Source: Nitratireductor luteus
GTDB taxonomy: Bacteria > Pseudomonadota > Alphaproteobacteria > Rhizobiales > Rhizobiaceae
Length of the DNA: 64,000 nucleotides
Direction of reading: 5' to 3'
Assembly (NCBI RefSeq): GCF_026162365.1
Contig: NZ_JAOANW010000001.1
Span: 434,001 to 498,000, forward strand
In this document: positions 29,410-38,663 of the stretch, piece by piece
Position numbering within the stretch: position 1 is the stretch's first letter
Layout of the letters: the number at the start of each line of letters is the position of its first letter
Position numbers and translations under genes: made by a program
Notes under the pieces: generated by a model
Databases searched by the model: none
What the model was told of the DNA's origin: nothing
The model's input: only the letters and a program-made list of their open reading frames with translations

Positions 29410-30393
29410 ATGTTTTCTTATCTGCGTACCGGTCTTTGTGCGTTGTCCTTCCTACCTTTTCCCGCACTGGCCACCCCGCCTTCGACAGATCCTCAATATG
29501 TCATCCTCTCCTTCGACGGGGCCTCGTTCGTCGAGCAGTGGGAGCGCAGTCGATCGCTTGGCCGCAAGACCGGCGCGCGCTTCACATATTTCCTGTCCTG
29601 CGTCTATCTGCTGACGCGGGATACCCGCGATGAATACAAGGCGCCGGGCATGAAGGCCGGCCGGTCCAACGTGGGCTTCGCCGCCTCGCCGGAAGATGTG
29701 CGCGCAAGGCTCGGGCAAATATGGACCGCCCGCGCGGAAGGGCATGAGATCGCCAGCCATGGCTGCGGGCATTTCGACGGCAAGGCGTGGAGCAAGAAGG
29801 ACTGGATGGCCGAGTTCGACCAGTTCACCACGATCCTCGAGGGCGCCTGGCGGATCAACGACCTTGAAGGCGAGCCCGAAGGCTGGAATGCGTTCGCCAC
29901 GGGCGAGATCAAGGGCTTTCGCGCGCCCTATCTTTCCACCGGTCCCGGGCTCTACGACGCATTGGCGGCGGATGGCTTCGATTATGATGCGAGCACCGTT
30001 TCGCGCGGCCCGGCCCGGCCGGCGAAAGATGGCTGGATCACCCGCTTCGCGCTGCCGCTCATTCCGGAGGGCCCTTCGGCCAAGCGGCTGATCGCCATGG
30101 ATTACAATCTTTATGTCCGCCACTCCGGCGGCAAGGAGGCCCCCGACCAGGCAGGCGCCTTCACCGACCGCGCCTTTGAGGCTTTCATGGCCGCCTTCGA
30201 GCGCGAATATGGCGGGGAGCGCGTGCCGCTGCAGGTCGGCTTCCACTTCACGCTGATGAATGACGGCGCCTATTGGAAAGCGCTGGAACGCTTCGCCGAA
30301 GAGGTGTGCGTCAGGGACGATGTCCGCTGCGTGAGCTACCGGGAGTATCTGCAGGAGAAGCGGCGAGAGACGGGCGCGGGCGTCGGCGGATAG
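29410..30393 (+). CDS. Polysaccharide deacetylase-like exported protein
   Basis: 327 residues with an N-terminal signal peptide (MFSYLRTGLCALSFLPFPALA). The NodB-like fold is indicated by ILSFDGASF near residue 34 (motif 1), EIASHGCGHFDG near residue 113 (motif 2, two metal histidines) and GFRAPYLSTG near residue 168 (motif 3). Motif 1 normally reads TFDDG; here only one aspartate is clear, so catalysis may differ or be lost. The stop codon lies inside a perfect 10-bp hairpin. Confidence 0.85.
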   Translation: MFSYLRTGLCALSFLPFPALATPPSTDPQYVILSFDGASFVEQWERSRSLGRKTGARFTYFLSCVYLLTRDTRDEYKAPGMKAGRSNVGFAASPEDVRARLGQIWTARAEGHEIASHGCGHFDGKAWSKKDWMAEFDQFTTILEGAWRINDLEGEPEGWNAFATGEIKGFRAPYLSTGPGLYDALAADGFDYDASTVSRGPARPAKDGWITRFALPLIPEGPSAKRLIAMDYNLYVRHSGGKEAPDQAGAFTDRAFEAFMAAFEREYGGERVPLQVGFHFTLMNDGAYWKALERFAEEVCVRDDVRCVSYREYLQEKRRETGAGVGG

Positions 30394-30411
30394 GGCCAGA
30401 GCCTATCCGCC
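30385..30411. terminator. Stem-loop across deacetylase stop codon
   Basis: GGCGGATAGG (30385-30394), seven-base loop, CCTATCCGCC (30402-30411): a perfect 10-bp stem that includes the TAG stop codon. It sits between two convergent genes. Neither side has a U-run, so it may act as an mRNA 3' stabiliser rather than a classic intrinsic terminator. Confidence 0.5.
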
Positions 30412-30426
30412 GTCAAAGCGGCGATT

Positions 30427-31707
30427 TCAAGCTACCTGCTCCAGATAGCTTTCGGCCACATCCGGTGGCGCATCGAGGTCGATCTCGGCTTCGAAGGCCT
30501 GCAGCCGCTTGTAGACCGACATCAACTCCACGATGGTCGACCAGGAATTGATCAGATACTGGAACGAGCCTTCGACCCTGCTGAAGGCACGGATGATCTG
30601 TTGCATGACACCAAGCGTGATTGCACCGCTGACGATAGTCGGCCCGAGCGCGATGTAGGGTACGAGGTTGCCGATCTGCAGATAGAATATGCGTACCAGA
30701 TTGAAGTACATGTAGTTGAAGTAGAGCCGGAAATAATTGCGACGGACATTTGAGAAAAGTTCTCGGACCGTCGGCGGATCCGCCCTTTCCGCGTAATCCT
30801 CGCCATAAACCAACTCCTTACGGTAGGCAGCTTCGACGCGTTGGTTCCTGAATTCCAGTCCCGGCAGACGAATGCCAGCGACCGCAACGACGGCCGTTCC
30901 GAACACCGACCAGAGAATGGCGACAAACACCAGGCCCTGGGTGACCTCGCCGATGACAGGCAGTTCCTTCACATGGGCCGAAAGTCCCCATAGTAGCGGC
31001 AGGAAGGCGATCAGCGTCATCAGCGAGTCCACGAGGCTTACACCGAGCCCTTCGGTGATCGAGGCAAAGCGCATAGTGTCTTCCTGTACGCGCTGGGCGG
31101 CGCCTTCGATGTGCCGCAGGCGCTGCCAGCGCGCCATGTAGTAGGCGTTCATCGCCGTGCGCCAACGAAAGATGAAGTGGCTTACGAAGAAGCGGAACAG
31201 CGTGGCAAAGAAAACATAGACCAGCGCGATCTTGAGAAAATCGGCGATCTGCCAGTAAAAATCGCCTGCCTCGACGGCGCCAGGATTCCCCAGGGCGAGT
31301 TGCACCATGTTGTAGAAGGTGCCGAACCACTCATTGATCATCACGTCGAGCTGGACGAGGAACCAGTTGACGAAGAGGATCAGCGCTGAACCCGCCACCG
31401 ACCAGCGCGCCCATGGATGCGGCGAGTATCGCATCCAGAACCCGACGAAGAGAAGAATGGCGGCGATGAAATACTGGTAGAACCAGAAACCTACAGCATT
31501 CGACAAAGCTTCGGCATTGGCTGCCTGCGCGGCTTCGTCAGCGCCTTCCTGAAGCGCTTCGGGAAAGCCGTAGCCGAAGAAGTGGCCGAGCCCTAGGGAT
31601 TGACCCAGGTCGTTTGCAAAACCGTACCAAACGAGGATGCAGAACAGCGACCAGGCGACAAAGCTCGCGAAGAACAAGCGCGGCTTTGGAAAGAAGGATA
31701 CGAACAT
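30427..31707 (-). CDS. bacA: BacA/SbmA-type peptide antibiotic transporter
   Basis: Inner-membrane SbmA/BacA protein, 426 residues, with multiple hydrophobic helices and family segments such as FFPKPRLFFASF, WRTAMNAYYMARWQRLRHIE, EGAAQRVQEDTMRFASI and the C-terminal AFSRVEGSFQYLINSWSTIVEL. Family members drive proton-coupled uptake of proline-rich and other peptides and, in rhizobia and Brucella, are needed for chronic intracellular life with a host. No ATPase domain is present. It is a single gene with its own upstream region. Confidence 0.93.
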   Translation of the reverse strand: MFVSFFPKPRLFFASFVAWSLFCILVWYGFANDLGQSLGLGHFFGYGFPEALQEGADEAAQAANAEALSNAVGFWFYQYFIAAILLFVGFWMRYSPHPWARWSVAGSALILFVNWFLVQLDVMINEWFGTFYNMVQLALGNPGAVEAGDFYWQIADFLKIALVYVFFATLFRFFVSHFIFRWRTAMNAYYMARWQRLRHIEGAAQRVQEDTMRFASITEGLGVSLVDSLMTLIAFLPLLWGLSAHVKELPVIGEVTQGLVFVAILWSVFGTAVVAVAGIRLPGLEFRNQRVEAAYRKELVYGEDYAERADPPTVRELFSNVRRNYFRLYFNYMYFNLVRIFYLQIGNLVPYIALGPTIVSGAITLGVMQQIIRAFSRVEGSFQYLINSWSTIVELMSVYKRLQAFEAEIDLDAPPDVAESYLEQVA

Positions 31708-31851
31708 GTTTGCCCCAATAGCGGCTGGATGACGCGCCGGATGACATCTCCGGCGCAGGAAGCCATTTTTCAGCGCACCTTATAGGTAGGGGATTTCGGC
31801 ATAACAATGATTCTACATAATTGACATTTGCGTGATCGTTCGCGCTCGCGC

Positions 31852-31885
31852 AAAAAAAAGAACCCCGCCGTTTCCGGCGGGGTTC
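31852..31885 (-). terminator. Rho-independent terminator of BCCT gene
   Basis: On the minus strand GAACCCCGCCG, loop GAAA, CGGCGGGGTTC followed by a run of eight T (31859-31852). A textbook intrinsic terminator, 22 bases downstream of the transporter stop. Confidence 0.92.
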
Positions 31886-31907
31886 GAGTGGTAATATGCG
31901 GTTCGGC

Positions 31908-33488
31908 TTACCGTTCCTCGGTCGCCAGTGCCTTCCAGGTTGCGTAGAGCATCAGAACCAGGAGGATGGCGAACGGGAAGCCGGTCGCGATGGAGCCGGC
32001 TTGAAGGGCCGCGAGCCCTCCGCCCAGCAACAGCACGATGGCGACCAGACCCTCGAAGATGGCCCAGAAGACGCGCTGCGCCACCGGAGCGTCTATCTTG
32101 CCGCCGGCGGTGATGGTGTCGATGACCAGCGAGCCCGAGTCCGACGAGGTGACGAAGAAGATGATCACCAGGATAATGCCGATCAGCGAGGTCAAGCCAG
32201 CCAGCGGCAGATCGGCCAACATGGCGAACAGCGACAGTTCCGGCACGTAGTCCACCACCGTCTGCTGAACGCCGGTATAGCCTTCGGCCAGGAACTGGTT
32301 CAGCGCCGTGCCGCCGAAGGTGGTCATCCAGAGTATGGAGACCAGTGTCGGGATGATCAGCACGCAGGTGATGAATTCGCGCACCGTGCGCCCCTTGGAA
32401 ACGCGGGCGATGAACATGCCGACGAAAGGCGACCACGAAATCCACCAGGCCCAGTAGAAGGTGGTCCAGCCATGCATGAAGGCGGTATCTTCACGGCCGA
32501 TCCAGTTGGACAGGGCCGGAAGATCCTTCACGTAGTACCACGTGTTGGAGAAGAAGCCGGTGATAATCGCCATTGTCGGTCCCAGGATGATGACGAAGAG
32601 CAGAAGCAGGATCGCCAGAACCATGTTGATTTCCGACAACCGCTTCACGCCGGCTTCGAGCCCGGCCACGACGGAAACGAGGGCGATGGCGGTGATGCCC
32701 AGGATGAGCAAGACTTTCATCGTGTCCGTATTGGGAACGCCGTAGAGCTCGTTGAGACCGGCAAGTGCCTGCGATGCGCCGAAGCCAAGCGACGTGGCAA
32801 GACCGAAAAGCGTTGCGAAGACCGCCATGATGTCGATCACATGTCCGATCCATCCGCGGATGCGTTCGCCGAAGATCGGATAGAAGGCCGAACGAACGGA
32901 AAGCGGGAGACCCTTGTTGTAGCTCGCCAGCGCAAGCGACAACGCCAGCAAGGCATAGATCGCCCAGGGGTGAAGACCCCAATGGAAGATGGTCGCGGCC
33001 ATGCCCATTTCGCGCGCCTGAGCGACGGCGCCCTCGACCAACTCACCGTCGACCAGCGGCGGCGCCACGCCCAGCGGAGGATTGTTGAAGTGGTACATCG
33101 GCTCCAGCACGCCGAAGAACATGAGGCCGATGCCCATGCCGGCGGCGAACAGCATCGCGAACCAGCCGGCGTAGGAGTATTCGGCAACCGCATCCTTGCC
33201 CCCAAGGCGCACCTTTCCATAAGGCGAGACTGCCACGACAAGGCAGAAGATCACGAACAGGTTGGCCGCGATCATGAACACCCAGTCGAATGTCGATGTC
33301 AGCCAAACCCGCAAGCCGCCCATCACCTCGCCCGCAGTCTCCCGGAAAATGAGGGACAGGATCACGAAAGTCACAATCAGAACAGCCGAAACGAAAAAGA
33401 CCGGATTGTGTACGTCGAGCCCCAAGAAACGGACATTGTCCTGTCCCGGTTCGAGGCCATGCTCTTCCTGGACGGAAGTGTCTGTCAT
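31908..33488 (-). CDS. BCCT-family betaine/choline/carnitine transporter
   Basis: 526 residues, about twelve membrane helices. The family signature is present as HWGLHPWAIYALLALSLALASYNKG near residue 155 and the tryptophan-rich segment TTFYWAWWISWSPFVGMFIARVSKGRTVREFI near residue 345. Members carry quaternary amines with Na+ or H+. The C-terminal tail is short, so osmosensing of the BetP kind is not obvious. Start 33488 has GGAGAG five bases upstream. Confidence 0.93.
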   Translation of the reverse strand: MTDTSVQEEHGLEPGQDNVRFLGLDVHNPVFFVSAVLIVTFVILSLIFRETAGEVMGGLRVWLTSTFDWVFMIAANLFVIFCLVVAVSPYGKVRLGGKDAVAEYSYAGWFAMLFAAGMGIGLMFFGVLEPMYHFNNPPLGVAPPLVDGELVEGAVAQAREMGMAATIFHWGLHPWAIYALLALSLALASYNKGLPLSVRSAFYPIFGERIRGWIGHVIDIMAVFATLFGLATSLGFGASQALAGLNELYGVPNTDTMKVLLILGITAIALVSVVAGLEAGVKRLSEINMVLAILLLLFVIILGPTMAIITGFFSNTWYYVKDLPALSNWIGREDTAFMHGWTTFYWAWWISWSPFVGMFIARVSKGRTVREFITCVLIIPTLVSILWMTTFGGTALNQFLAEGYTGVQQTVVDYVPELSLFAMLADLPLAGLTSLIGIILVIIFFVTSSDSGSLVIDTITAGGKIDAPVAQRVFWAIFEGLVAIVLLLGGGLAALQAGSIATGFPFAILLVLMLYATWKALATEER

Positions 33489-33838
33489 TTTTCTCTCCAT
33501 TTTACTGTCCGGCGCGAAAATTCAGCATCGCCCCAAGGATGCAACGCCGGTACATTCCTCCGCATCAGGCTGAGCCTGTCGTAAATCAAATGCCTCAAAT
33601 GGTCACATTGCGACCACAAACATGCGGATTGAGACCAACGTCCAACAAAACGGACCGAAATTGAACCCCATTTGGACAAAAAGCGACTTTTCGCCCGGTC
33701 GTTTCCAGAACATTCTCGCCACGTTTTCCGGAGAGGCTTGACGCGTGTCCGGCATCAGCACAGCATCGCCGCGCAATGTCCGGAACAAATCGACCCGCGG
33801 CGAATTGACCCGGGCGTAATATATTTTTGGAGAGAACC
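33489..33838. other. 350-base intergenic region with a short inverted repeat
   Basis: Divergent space between the BCCT gene and the lipoprotein gene. The only structured feature I see is TGGTC (33600-33604), seven bases, GACCA (33612-33616), 112 bases upstream of the transporter, a possible regulator site. A further GACCA lies near 33632. No open frame in it looks like a gene. Confidence 0.3.
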
Positions 33839-34105
33839 ATGAAAAAACTTCTTCTTCTGGTGCCGTTCGTACTTGCCCTTGGCGCTTGTACCCCCACGCA
33901 GCAAGGTGCTGCGGTCGGCGGCGCAGGCGGCGCGGCAATTGGCGCGCTGGCTTCCGGCAACAAGGTTGAGGGCGCCATTATCGGCGGTGCTATCGGCACG
34001 GTCGCCGGTGCGTTGGTCGGCAGGGCCTCGGAAAATAGCAATCAATGCATCTACCGCGACGAATACGGCCGCCGCTACACGGCAGCGTGCCCGCGCGGCT
34101 ACTAG
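33839..34105 (+). CDS. Small glycine-zipper lipoprotein
   Basis: 88 residues from ATG 33839, preceded by GGAGAG. A lipoprotein signal (MKKLLLLVPFVLALGAC) gives a lipidated Cys17. The mature part is a glycine zipper (GAAVGGAGGAAIGALASG and AIIGGAIGTVAGALVG) and a Cys-containing tail (NQCIYRDEYGRRYTAACP). Similar small lipoproteins are common in outer membranes of Rhizobiales; function unknown. A perfect 13-bp hairpin lies about 100 bases downstream. Confidence 0.88.
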   Translation: MKKLLLLVPFVLALGACTPTQQGAAVGGAGGAAIGALASGNKVEGAIIGGAIGTVAGALVGRASENSNQCIYRDEYGRRYTAACPRGY

Positions 34106-34210
34106 CGCAGTCACCCATCCAGTGCGCGCGTCTTTCGGACATGCATCGCGCGCTGCGAGGGCTTGATCCGATTCTCGGAGCCAAGCAGGGGACATAGCCA
34201 TACGAGCCGA

Positions 34211-34240
34211 CAAGGCCGGAGCGGAAACGCTCCGGCCTTG
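34211..34240 (+). terminator. Strong stem-loop downstream of lipoprotein gene
   Basis: CAAGGCCGGAGCG, tetraloop GAAA, CGCTCCGGCCTTG: a perfect 13-bp stem followed by TTGCGTT. The T-tract is weak, but the stem and position suit a terminator for the lipoprotein transcript. Confidence 0.7.
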
Positions 34241-34324
34241 TTGCGTTGGGCCCTGCCCTGGCCAAGCACTGGTATGATCAACCATCACCCTTCACGCCCC
34301 TTGCTTGACTGCAGCCTTGCACGA

Positions 34325-34352
34325 TTGACTTTTGTCAATGTGCGTGAATAAT
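34325..34352 (+). promoter_or_regulatory. Promoter and likely autoregulatory site of SorC-type gene
   Basis: TTGACT (34325-34330), 16 bases, AATAAT (34347-34352) reads into the regulator gene. Within it TTTGTCAAT (34331-34339) followed by T...TGA resembles one and a half arms of the palindrome at 41290-41314. An inner inverted repeat ATTGAC-TTTT-GTCAAT overlaps the -35. This points to binding by the SorC-type protein encoded immediately downstream. Confidence 0.5.
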
Positions 34353-34370
34353 GTCTAGCGGAGGAGATCG

Positions 34371-35354
34371 ATGGCTTATCGACCGGCTGACCAGATCGTG
34401 CACAAGGCGGCGTGGCTTTACTACACGCACGGTTTGCGCCAGGACGAAGTCGCGCAGCGGCTGAACATCTCGCGCGCCTCGGTGGCGCTCTACCTGCGCC
34501 GCGCGCGCGAGGCGGGCATCGTCAACATCTCCACCTCCACGCATCTGTTCCGGAACGACATGATGGCCCGGCAGGTCGAGGATCTGTTGGGGCTCGAAAC
34601 GGTGTGGCTTGCCGGCGAGGAAGGCCTGACGGCCAGCCCCGCCGACGAAATCCCCACCCTAGCGGCAAATGTGTTCGTGGAGATGGTGCGCAATGGCGAC
34701 CGCATCGGCGTTGCCTGGGGACGCACCGTCTACGCCATCGCCGACGCGATGAACTATGCCGACCGCGAAGGCGTGAGCGTGGTGGAGCTGTGCGGCAATC
34801 TGGGCTCGCCCTATTCCTACCGGCCCGACCAGTGCACGATGGAGATCGCCCGCAGGCTGAACGCGCGGGGGCTTAATTTCTATGCGCCTCTGGTACTGGG
34901 ATCGAAGGAGCTGGCGGCCGCGCTGCGCGAGGAGCCGGTGATCCGCGAGCAGCTCGATCTCGTCAGCCAGTGCGACCTGGCGCTGTTCACCGTTGGAACG
35001 CTGGACGCCGATAGCCATGTCATCAAATGCGGGGCGCTGAGCCTTGAGGAACTGGCGCAACTGAAGGCGTTGGGCGCCACGGGCGTGATCGCGGGGCAAA
35101 TCATCGATGCCGATGGCCAGCTCATCGACTGCGACTATAACAAGCGGATGATATCGGCGGATTTCGACGCCTTCCGGGCGATCCCGCGCCGCCTGATGGT
35201 GGTGCAGGAAGACGAGAAATTCGAGCCGCTGCGGGCGGCGATCAAGGGCGGGTTCTTCACCCATCTCATCATCGCCGCGCCGATGGCCAGGCGGCTGCTG
35301 AAGACGTTCGGCGAGGCCCCTCGCCCGAATGTGAAGGCCGGCGCGCCGGCCTGA
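34371..35354 (+). CDS. SorC/DeoR-type sugar-binding transcriptional regulator
   Basis: 327 residues. An N-terminal helix-turn-helix (HGLRQDEVAQRLNISRASVALYLRRAREAGIV, residues 23-55) is joined to a SorC sugar-phosphate-binding domain (NGDRIGVAWGRTVYAIADAM, LCGNLGSPYSY, VGTLDADSH). SorC effectors are usually phosphorylated sugars, here plausibly a 5-deoxypentose phosphate made by the locus. GGAGGAG precedes the ATG. It is followed after 96 bases by the aldolase/dehydrogenase gene. Confidence 0.92.
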   Translation: MAYRPADQIVHKAAWLYYTHGLRQDEVAQRLNISRASVALYLRRAREAGIVNISTSTHLFRNDMMARQVEDLLGLETVWLAGEEGLTASPADEIPTLAANVFVEMVRNGDRIGVAWGRTVYAIADAMNYADREGVSVVELCGNLGSPYSYRPDQCTMEIARRLNARGLNFYAPLVLGSKELAAALREEPVIREQLDLVSQCDLALFTVGTLDADSHVIKCGALSLEELAQLKALGATGVIAGQIIDADGQLIDCDYNKRMISADFDAFRAIPRRLMVVQEDEKFEPLRAAIKGGFFTHLIIAAPMARRLLKTFGEAPRPNVKAGAPA

Positions 35355-35450
35355 CCGACCTCCTTGCTGGAGCCTGTTTCGGAAAAGAGGGGGCCTTTTT
35401 CGGATCATGTTCCAGCCACAACGACCCATCGAGAAGCAAACAGGACAGTC

Positions 35451-37505
35451 ATGCAGAATCTCTGGAACGACAGCGAAGCCGACAAGCTCGTCAACGCCTA
35501 TGGCGAAAAAGGCGTCGACCGCGACCTTGCGCTGAGGGTTTACACGACCAGGCTACTGGGCGGCGAGCCGCGGCTGGTGCTGCACGGCGGCGGCAACACC
35601 TCGTTGAAATCCAAGGCGACCGACATCCTCGGTCGGGAATGGGACGTGCTGTGCGTCAAGGGCAGCGGCTGGGACATGGCGGTGATCGAGCCGCAGGGCC
35701 TGCCGGCGGTGAAGATGGAGGCGCTGCTGGCGGCGCGCGGGCTGAACAGCCTTTCCGACGAGGACATGGTCGCCATGCAGCGTTCCAACCTTATCGATCC
35801 GGGTTCGCCCAACCCGTCAATCGAGACGCTGCTGCACGCCTTCCTGCCGCATAAATTCGTCGACCACACCCATTCGACCGCCGTTCTGGCGCTGATCGAC
35901 CAGGAAAACAGCGAGGAAGTATGCCGCGCCGTCTATGGCGGCCGGCTGGGGTTCGTTCCCTATATCAAGCCTGGCTTCGACCTCGCCAAGGCGGCCGCGG
36001 AAATCTATGAGCGGAACCCCGCCGTCGAGGGCCTTATCCTCGACAAGCACGGCATCTTCACCTTCGCCGAGGGCGCGAAGGAAGCCTACGACCTGATGAT
36101 CGAATTCGTCACCATGGCCGAAGAGCATGTGGCGAAGAACGGGAGGAACCCGTTCAAGCCGGTCGTCCTGCCCGCAAAGCTGGCGACGCCGGAGGAGATC
36201 GGCCCCTATCTGCGCGGGGCCATCGCCATCGATGAGGGCGAAGGGCGCTATGGGCGCATGGTCAGCGACTTCCGCACGTCGGAGAAGATCCTCGACTATG
36301 TGAACGCGGACACGGCGGAGGAGCTCGCCCTGCGCGGGGTCTCGACCCCCGATCTTTCCATCCGCATCAAGACGGGGCCGATGGTGCTGCCGGCGCCGGA
36401 GGCCGGAAAACTCGACGAGTATCGCAAGGTGATCCGCGAAAGGGTGGCGGCATTCTCGGCGCGCTACAAGGAATATTTCGAGACCAACAACGCAAACGAC
36501 GATGTCGAGCGCACCATGCTCGACCCCATGCCCAGGCTTACGCTGGTGCGCGGTCTCGGGCTGTTCGGCCATGGCCGCAGCATGAAGGAAGCGAAGATTG
36601 CCGCCGATGTGGGCGAGATGCTGGTCGAGGCGGTCACCGGCGCCGAGGCCATCGGCTCGTTCCATCCGCTGGCGCTGTCGGACCTTTTCGAGCTGGAATA
36701 CTGGTCGCTGGAGCAGGCCAAGCTCGCCGCCAACAAGCCCAAGGCGCTTTCCGGACAGGTGCTGCTGGTGACGGGGGGTGCCGGCGCCATCGGCGCGGCG
36801 ACGGCAAAGCTGTTTGCCGCCCAGGGCGCCCACGTGGTGGTGGCCGATCTTAACGGCGACAAGGCGGCCGCCGCCGCGAAGGAGACCGGCAACGCCTCCA
36901 TCGGCGTCGCCTGCGACGTTACTGATCCCGCCTCCGTCCGCGCGGCGTTCGACCGGGCGGTGGCGGTGTTCGGCGGTGTCGACATCGTGGTCTCCAATGC
37001 CGGCGCGGCCTGGGAAGGGCGCATAGGGGAACTGAGCGACGAGACGTTACGCAAGAGCTTCGAGCTCAACTTCTTCGCCCATCAGAGCGTGGCGCAAAAT
37101 GCGGTGCGGCTGTTCCTGAAGCAGGGAACGGGCGGCGTGCTCTTGTTCAATGCGTCCAAGCAGGCGGTTAATCCCGGCAAGAATTTCGGCGCTTATGGAC
37201 TGCCCAAGGCGGCGACGCTGTTCCTGTCGCGCCAGTATGCCCTCGACTACGGCGCCCACGGCATTCGCTCCAGCGCCGTCAATGCCGACCGCATCCGCTC
37301 AGGCCTTCTCACCGACGAGATGATTGCCAGCCGCTCGGCAGCGCGCGGCGTCTCGGAGAAGGATTATATGGGCGGCAACCTGCTCGGGCTGGAGGTGCGG
37401 GCGGAAGACGTCGCGCAGGCCTTCCTGCACCAGGCGCTGGCCGAACGCACGACGGCTGACGTTACGACGGTGGATGGCGGGAATATCGCGGCGGCGCTGC
37501 GGTAG
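35451..37505 (+). CDS. Bifunctional class II aldolase / short-chain dehydrogenase
   Basis: 684 residues, fused as in rhizobial RhaD. Residues ~1-410 are a class II (zinc) aldolase: LHGGGNTSLKS, VKGSGWDMA, the metal site DHTHSTAVLALI and DKHGIFTF. Residues ~430-684 are a Rossmann SDR: LLVTGGAGAIGAATAKLFAAQG, SNAGAAWEGR, catalytic YGLPKA (YxxxK). RhaD homologues split rhamnulose-1-phosphate and oxidise lactaldehyde, but no rhamnose isomerase or kinase is here. Next to mtnK and mtnA it more likely cleaves 5-methylthio- or 5-deoxyribulose-1-phosphate to DHAP plus an aldehyde, which the SDR domain may convert. ATG 35451 has AGGA upstream. Confidence 0.9.
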   Translation: MQNLWNDSEADKLVNAYGEKGVDRDLALRVYTTRLLGGEPRLVLHGGGNTSLKSKATDILGREWDVLCVKGSGWDMAVIEPQGLPAVKMEALLAARGLNSLSDEDMVAMQRSNLIDPGSPNPSIETLLHAFLPHKFVDHTHSTAVLALIDQENSEEVCRAVYGGRLGFVPYIKPGFDLAKAAAEIYERNPAVEGLILDKHGIFTFAEGAKEAYDLMIEFVTMAEEHVAKNGRNPFKPVVLPAKLATPEEIGPYLRGAIAIDEGEGRYGRMVSDFRTSEKILDYVNADTAEELALRGVSTPDLSIRIKTGPMVLPAPEAGKLDEYRKVIRERVAAFSARYKEYFETNNANDDVERTMLDPMPRLTLVRGLGLFGHGRSMKEAKIAADVGEMLVEAVTGAEAIGSFHPLALSDLFELEYWSLEQAKLAANKPKALSGQVLLVTGGAGAIGAATAKLFAAQGAHVVVADLNGDKAAAAAKETGNASIGVACDVTDPASVRAAFDRAVAVFGGVDIVVSNAGAAWEGRIGELSDETLRKSFELNFFAHQSVAQNAVRLFLKQGTGGVLLFNASKQAVNPGKNFGAYGLPKAATLFLSRQYALDYGAHGIRSSAVNADRIRSGLLTDEMIASRSAARGVSEKDYMGGNLLGLEVRAEDVAQAFLHQALAERTTADVTTVDGGNIAAALR

Positions 37506-37526
37506 CTGCGTTCAAGCTTTCATGCA

Positions 37527-37552
37527 AAAGGGCGGCCCGGGAGCCGCCCTTT
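37527..37552. terminator. Bidirectional terminator, aldolase gene and ABC operon
   Basis: AAAGGGCGGC (37527-37536), six-base loop, GCCGCCCTTT (37543-37552): a perfect 10-bp stem with A/T ends between two convergent transcription units. Confidence 0.8.
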
Positions 37553-37572
37553 CTCGTTCAGTTTCCTTCGCC

Positions 37573-38628
37573 TCAATCGCGCGGCGGCAGCGGCATCCAG
37601 TCCGGCACGGCGACGTCGGCGTGGGCGAACTGGGGCAGTTTGGCGGCCAGTTCGTCCATGTTCTTGATGTCGCCCTCGTTGAGGACATCCTGCGTGATCA
37701 GGGTCGGTGGCACGATCACGCTCTGGCCCGGATCCTCGCCGGCTAGAAGCATGGCGAGCGCGCGCACTGAGACCTCGCCGACCACCGCGGGATTGGTAGC
37801 GGCGGTGGCGACCCAGGCGCTGCCCGGCTCGCGCATGGCGGAGATGTCGGCGGTCGACACGTCGGCGGAGTAGATCTTGATGCTGTCGGTCAGGCCGGCC
37901 TCGTCGACGGCGATCTTCACGCCCTTGGCGAACTCGTCATAGGGAGCGAACATGACCTGGATGTCCGGGTTGGCCGTGACGACCGAGCGTGCCTGGTTGG
38001 CGACGGAATTGGCGATCGGGTTGTCCAGCGTGCCGAACTGAGCCACTTCCTCGATGCCTGGATATTTCTCCTTGAACTGAAGCCAGGTCTCGTTGCGGCG
38101 GTCGAGCGGGGCGATGCCGGCGACATAGACATAGCCGGCCTTCCACTCCTCGCCATTGTCCTTGATGGCCTGCTCCAGCGCCAGGCGCGCGAGGTCGCGG
38201 TCGGACTGCTCGATCTGCGGAATGGCCTCGTTCTCGACATTGACGTCGAAGGCCACGACCTTGATGCCGGCATCCACCGCGCGCTGAGCGGCTTCCTTCA
38301 TCGATTCGGTCAGGCCGTGCTGGATGATGATGCCGTCGACGCCGAGCGCGATGGCCTGGTCGACCATGTCGGCCTGGAGGGCGGCGTCCTGGCGGCTGTC
38401 GAGGACGCGCAGGTTCACGCCCAGCGCCTTGGCCTGCGCCTCCACGCCCGACAGATAGGCCTGGAAGAAGTCACCGGTCGACAGATAGCGCACCAGCGCG
38501 ATCTCGACGTCGCCGGGATTGTCGAAGGGCGCGGGCATGTCCTGCGCGCTCGCCCCCACCGGCATCAGCATGCTGGCGCCAAGAAGGCCGGCCGCCATCT
38601 TGGCGACGGTTCTGCGGGTAAATCTCAT
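37573..38628 (-). CDS. Sugar ABC transporter substrate-binding protein (RhaS/RbsB type)
   Basis: Periplasmic type I binding protein, 351 residues. The N-terminus MRFTRRTVAKMAAGLLGASML has a twin-arginine and hydrophobic stretch, so Tat export is possible. The two lobes show VEIALVRYLSTGDFFQAYLSG, DGIIIQHGL, KVVAFDVNVEN and VMFAPYDEFAKGV. ATG 38628 has GGAGG five bases upstream; GTG 38640 also opens the frame. Last gene of the ATPase-permease-binding protein operon. The ligand is inferred to be the pentose handled by MtnK and MtnA. Confidence 0.9.
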   Translation of the reverse strand: MRFTRRTVAKMAAGLLGASMLMPVGASAQDMPAPFDNPGDVEIALVRYLSTGDFFQAYLSGVEAQAKALGVNLRVLDSRQDAALQADMVDQAIALGVDGIIIQHGLTESMKEAAQRAVDAGIKVVAFDVNVENEAIPQIEQSDRDLARLALEQAIKDNGEEWKAGYVYVAGIAPLDRRNETWLQFKEKYPGIEEVAQFGTLDNPIANSVANQARSVVTANPDIQVMFAPYDEFAKGVKIAVDEAGLTDSIKIYSADVSTADISAMREPGSAWVATAATNPAVVGEVSVRALAMLLAGEDPGQSVIVPPTLITQDVLNEGDIKNMDELAAKLPQFAHADVAVPDWMPLPPRD

Positions 38629-38663
38629 TCTTTCCTCCACTGGTTATTTCTCTTTTTCCGTCG

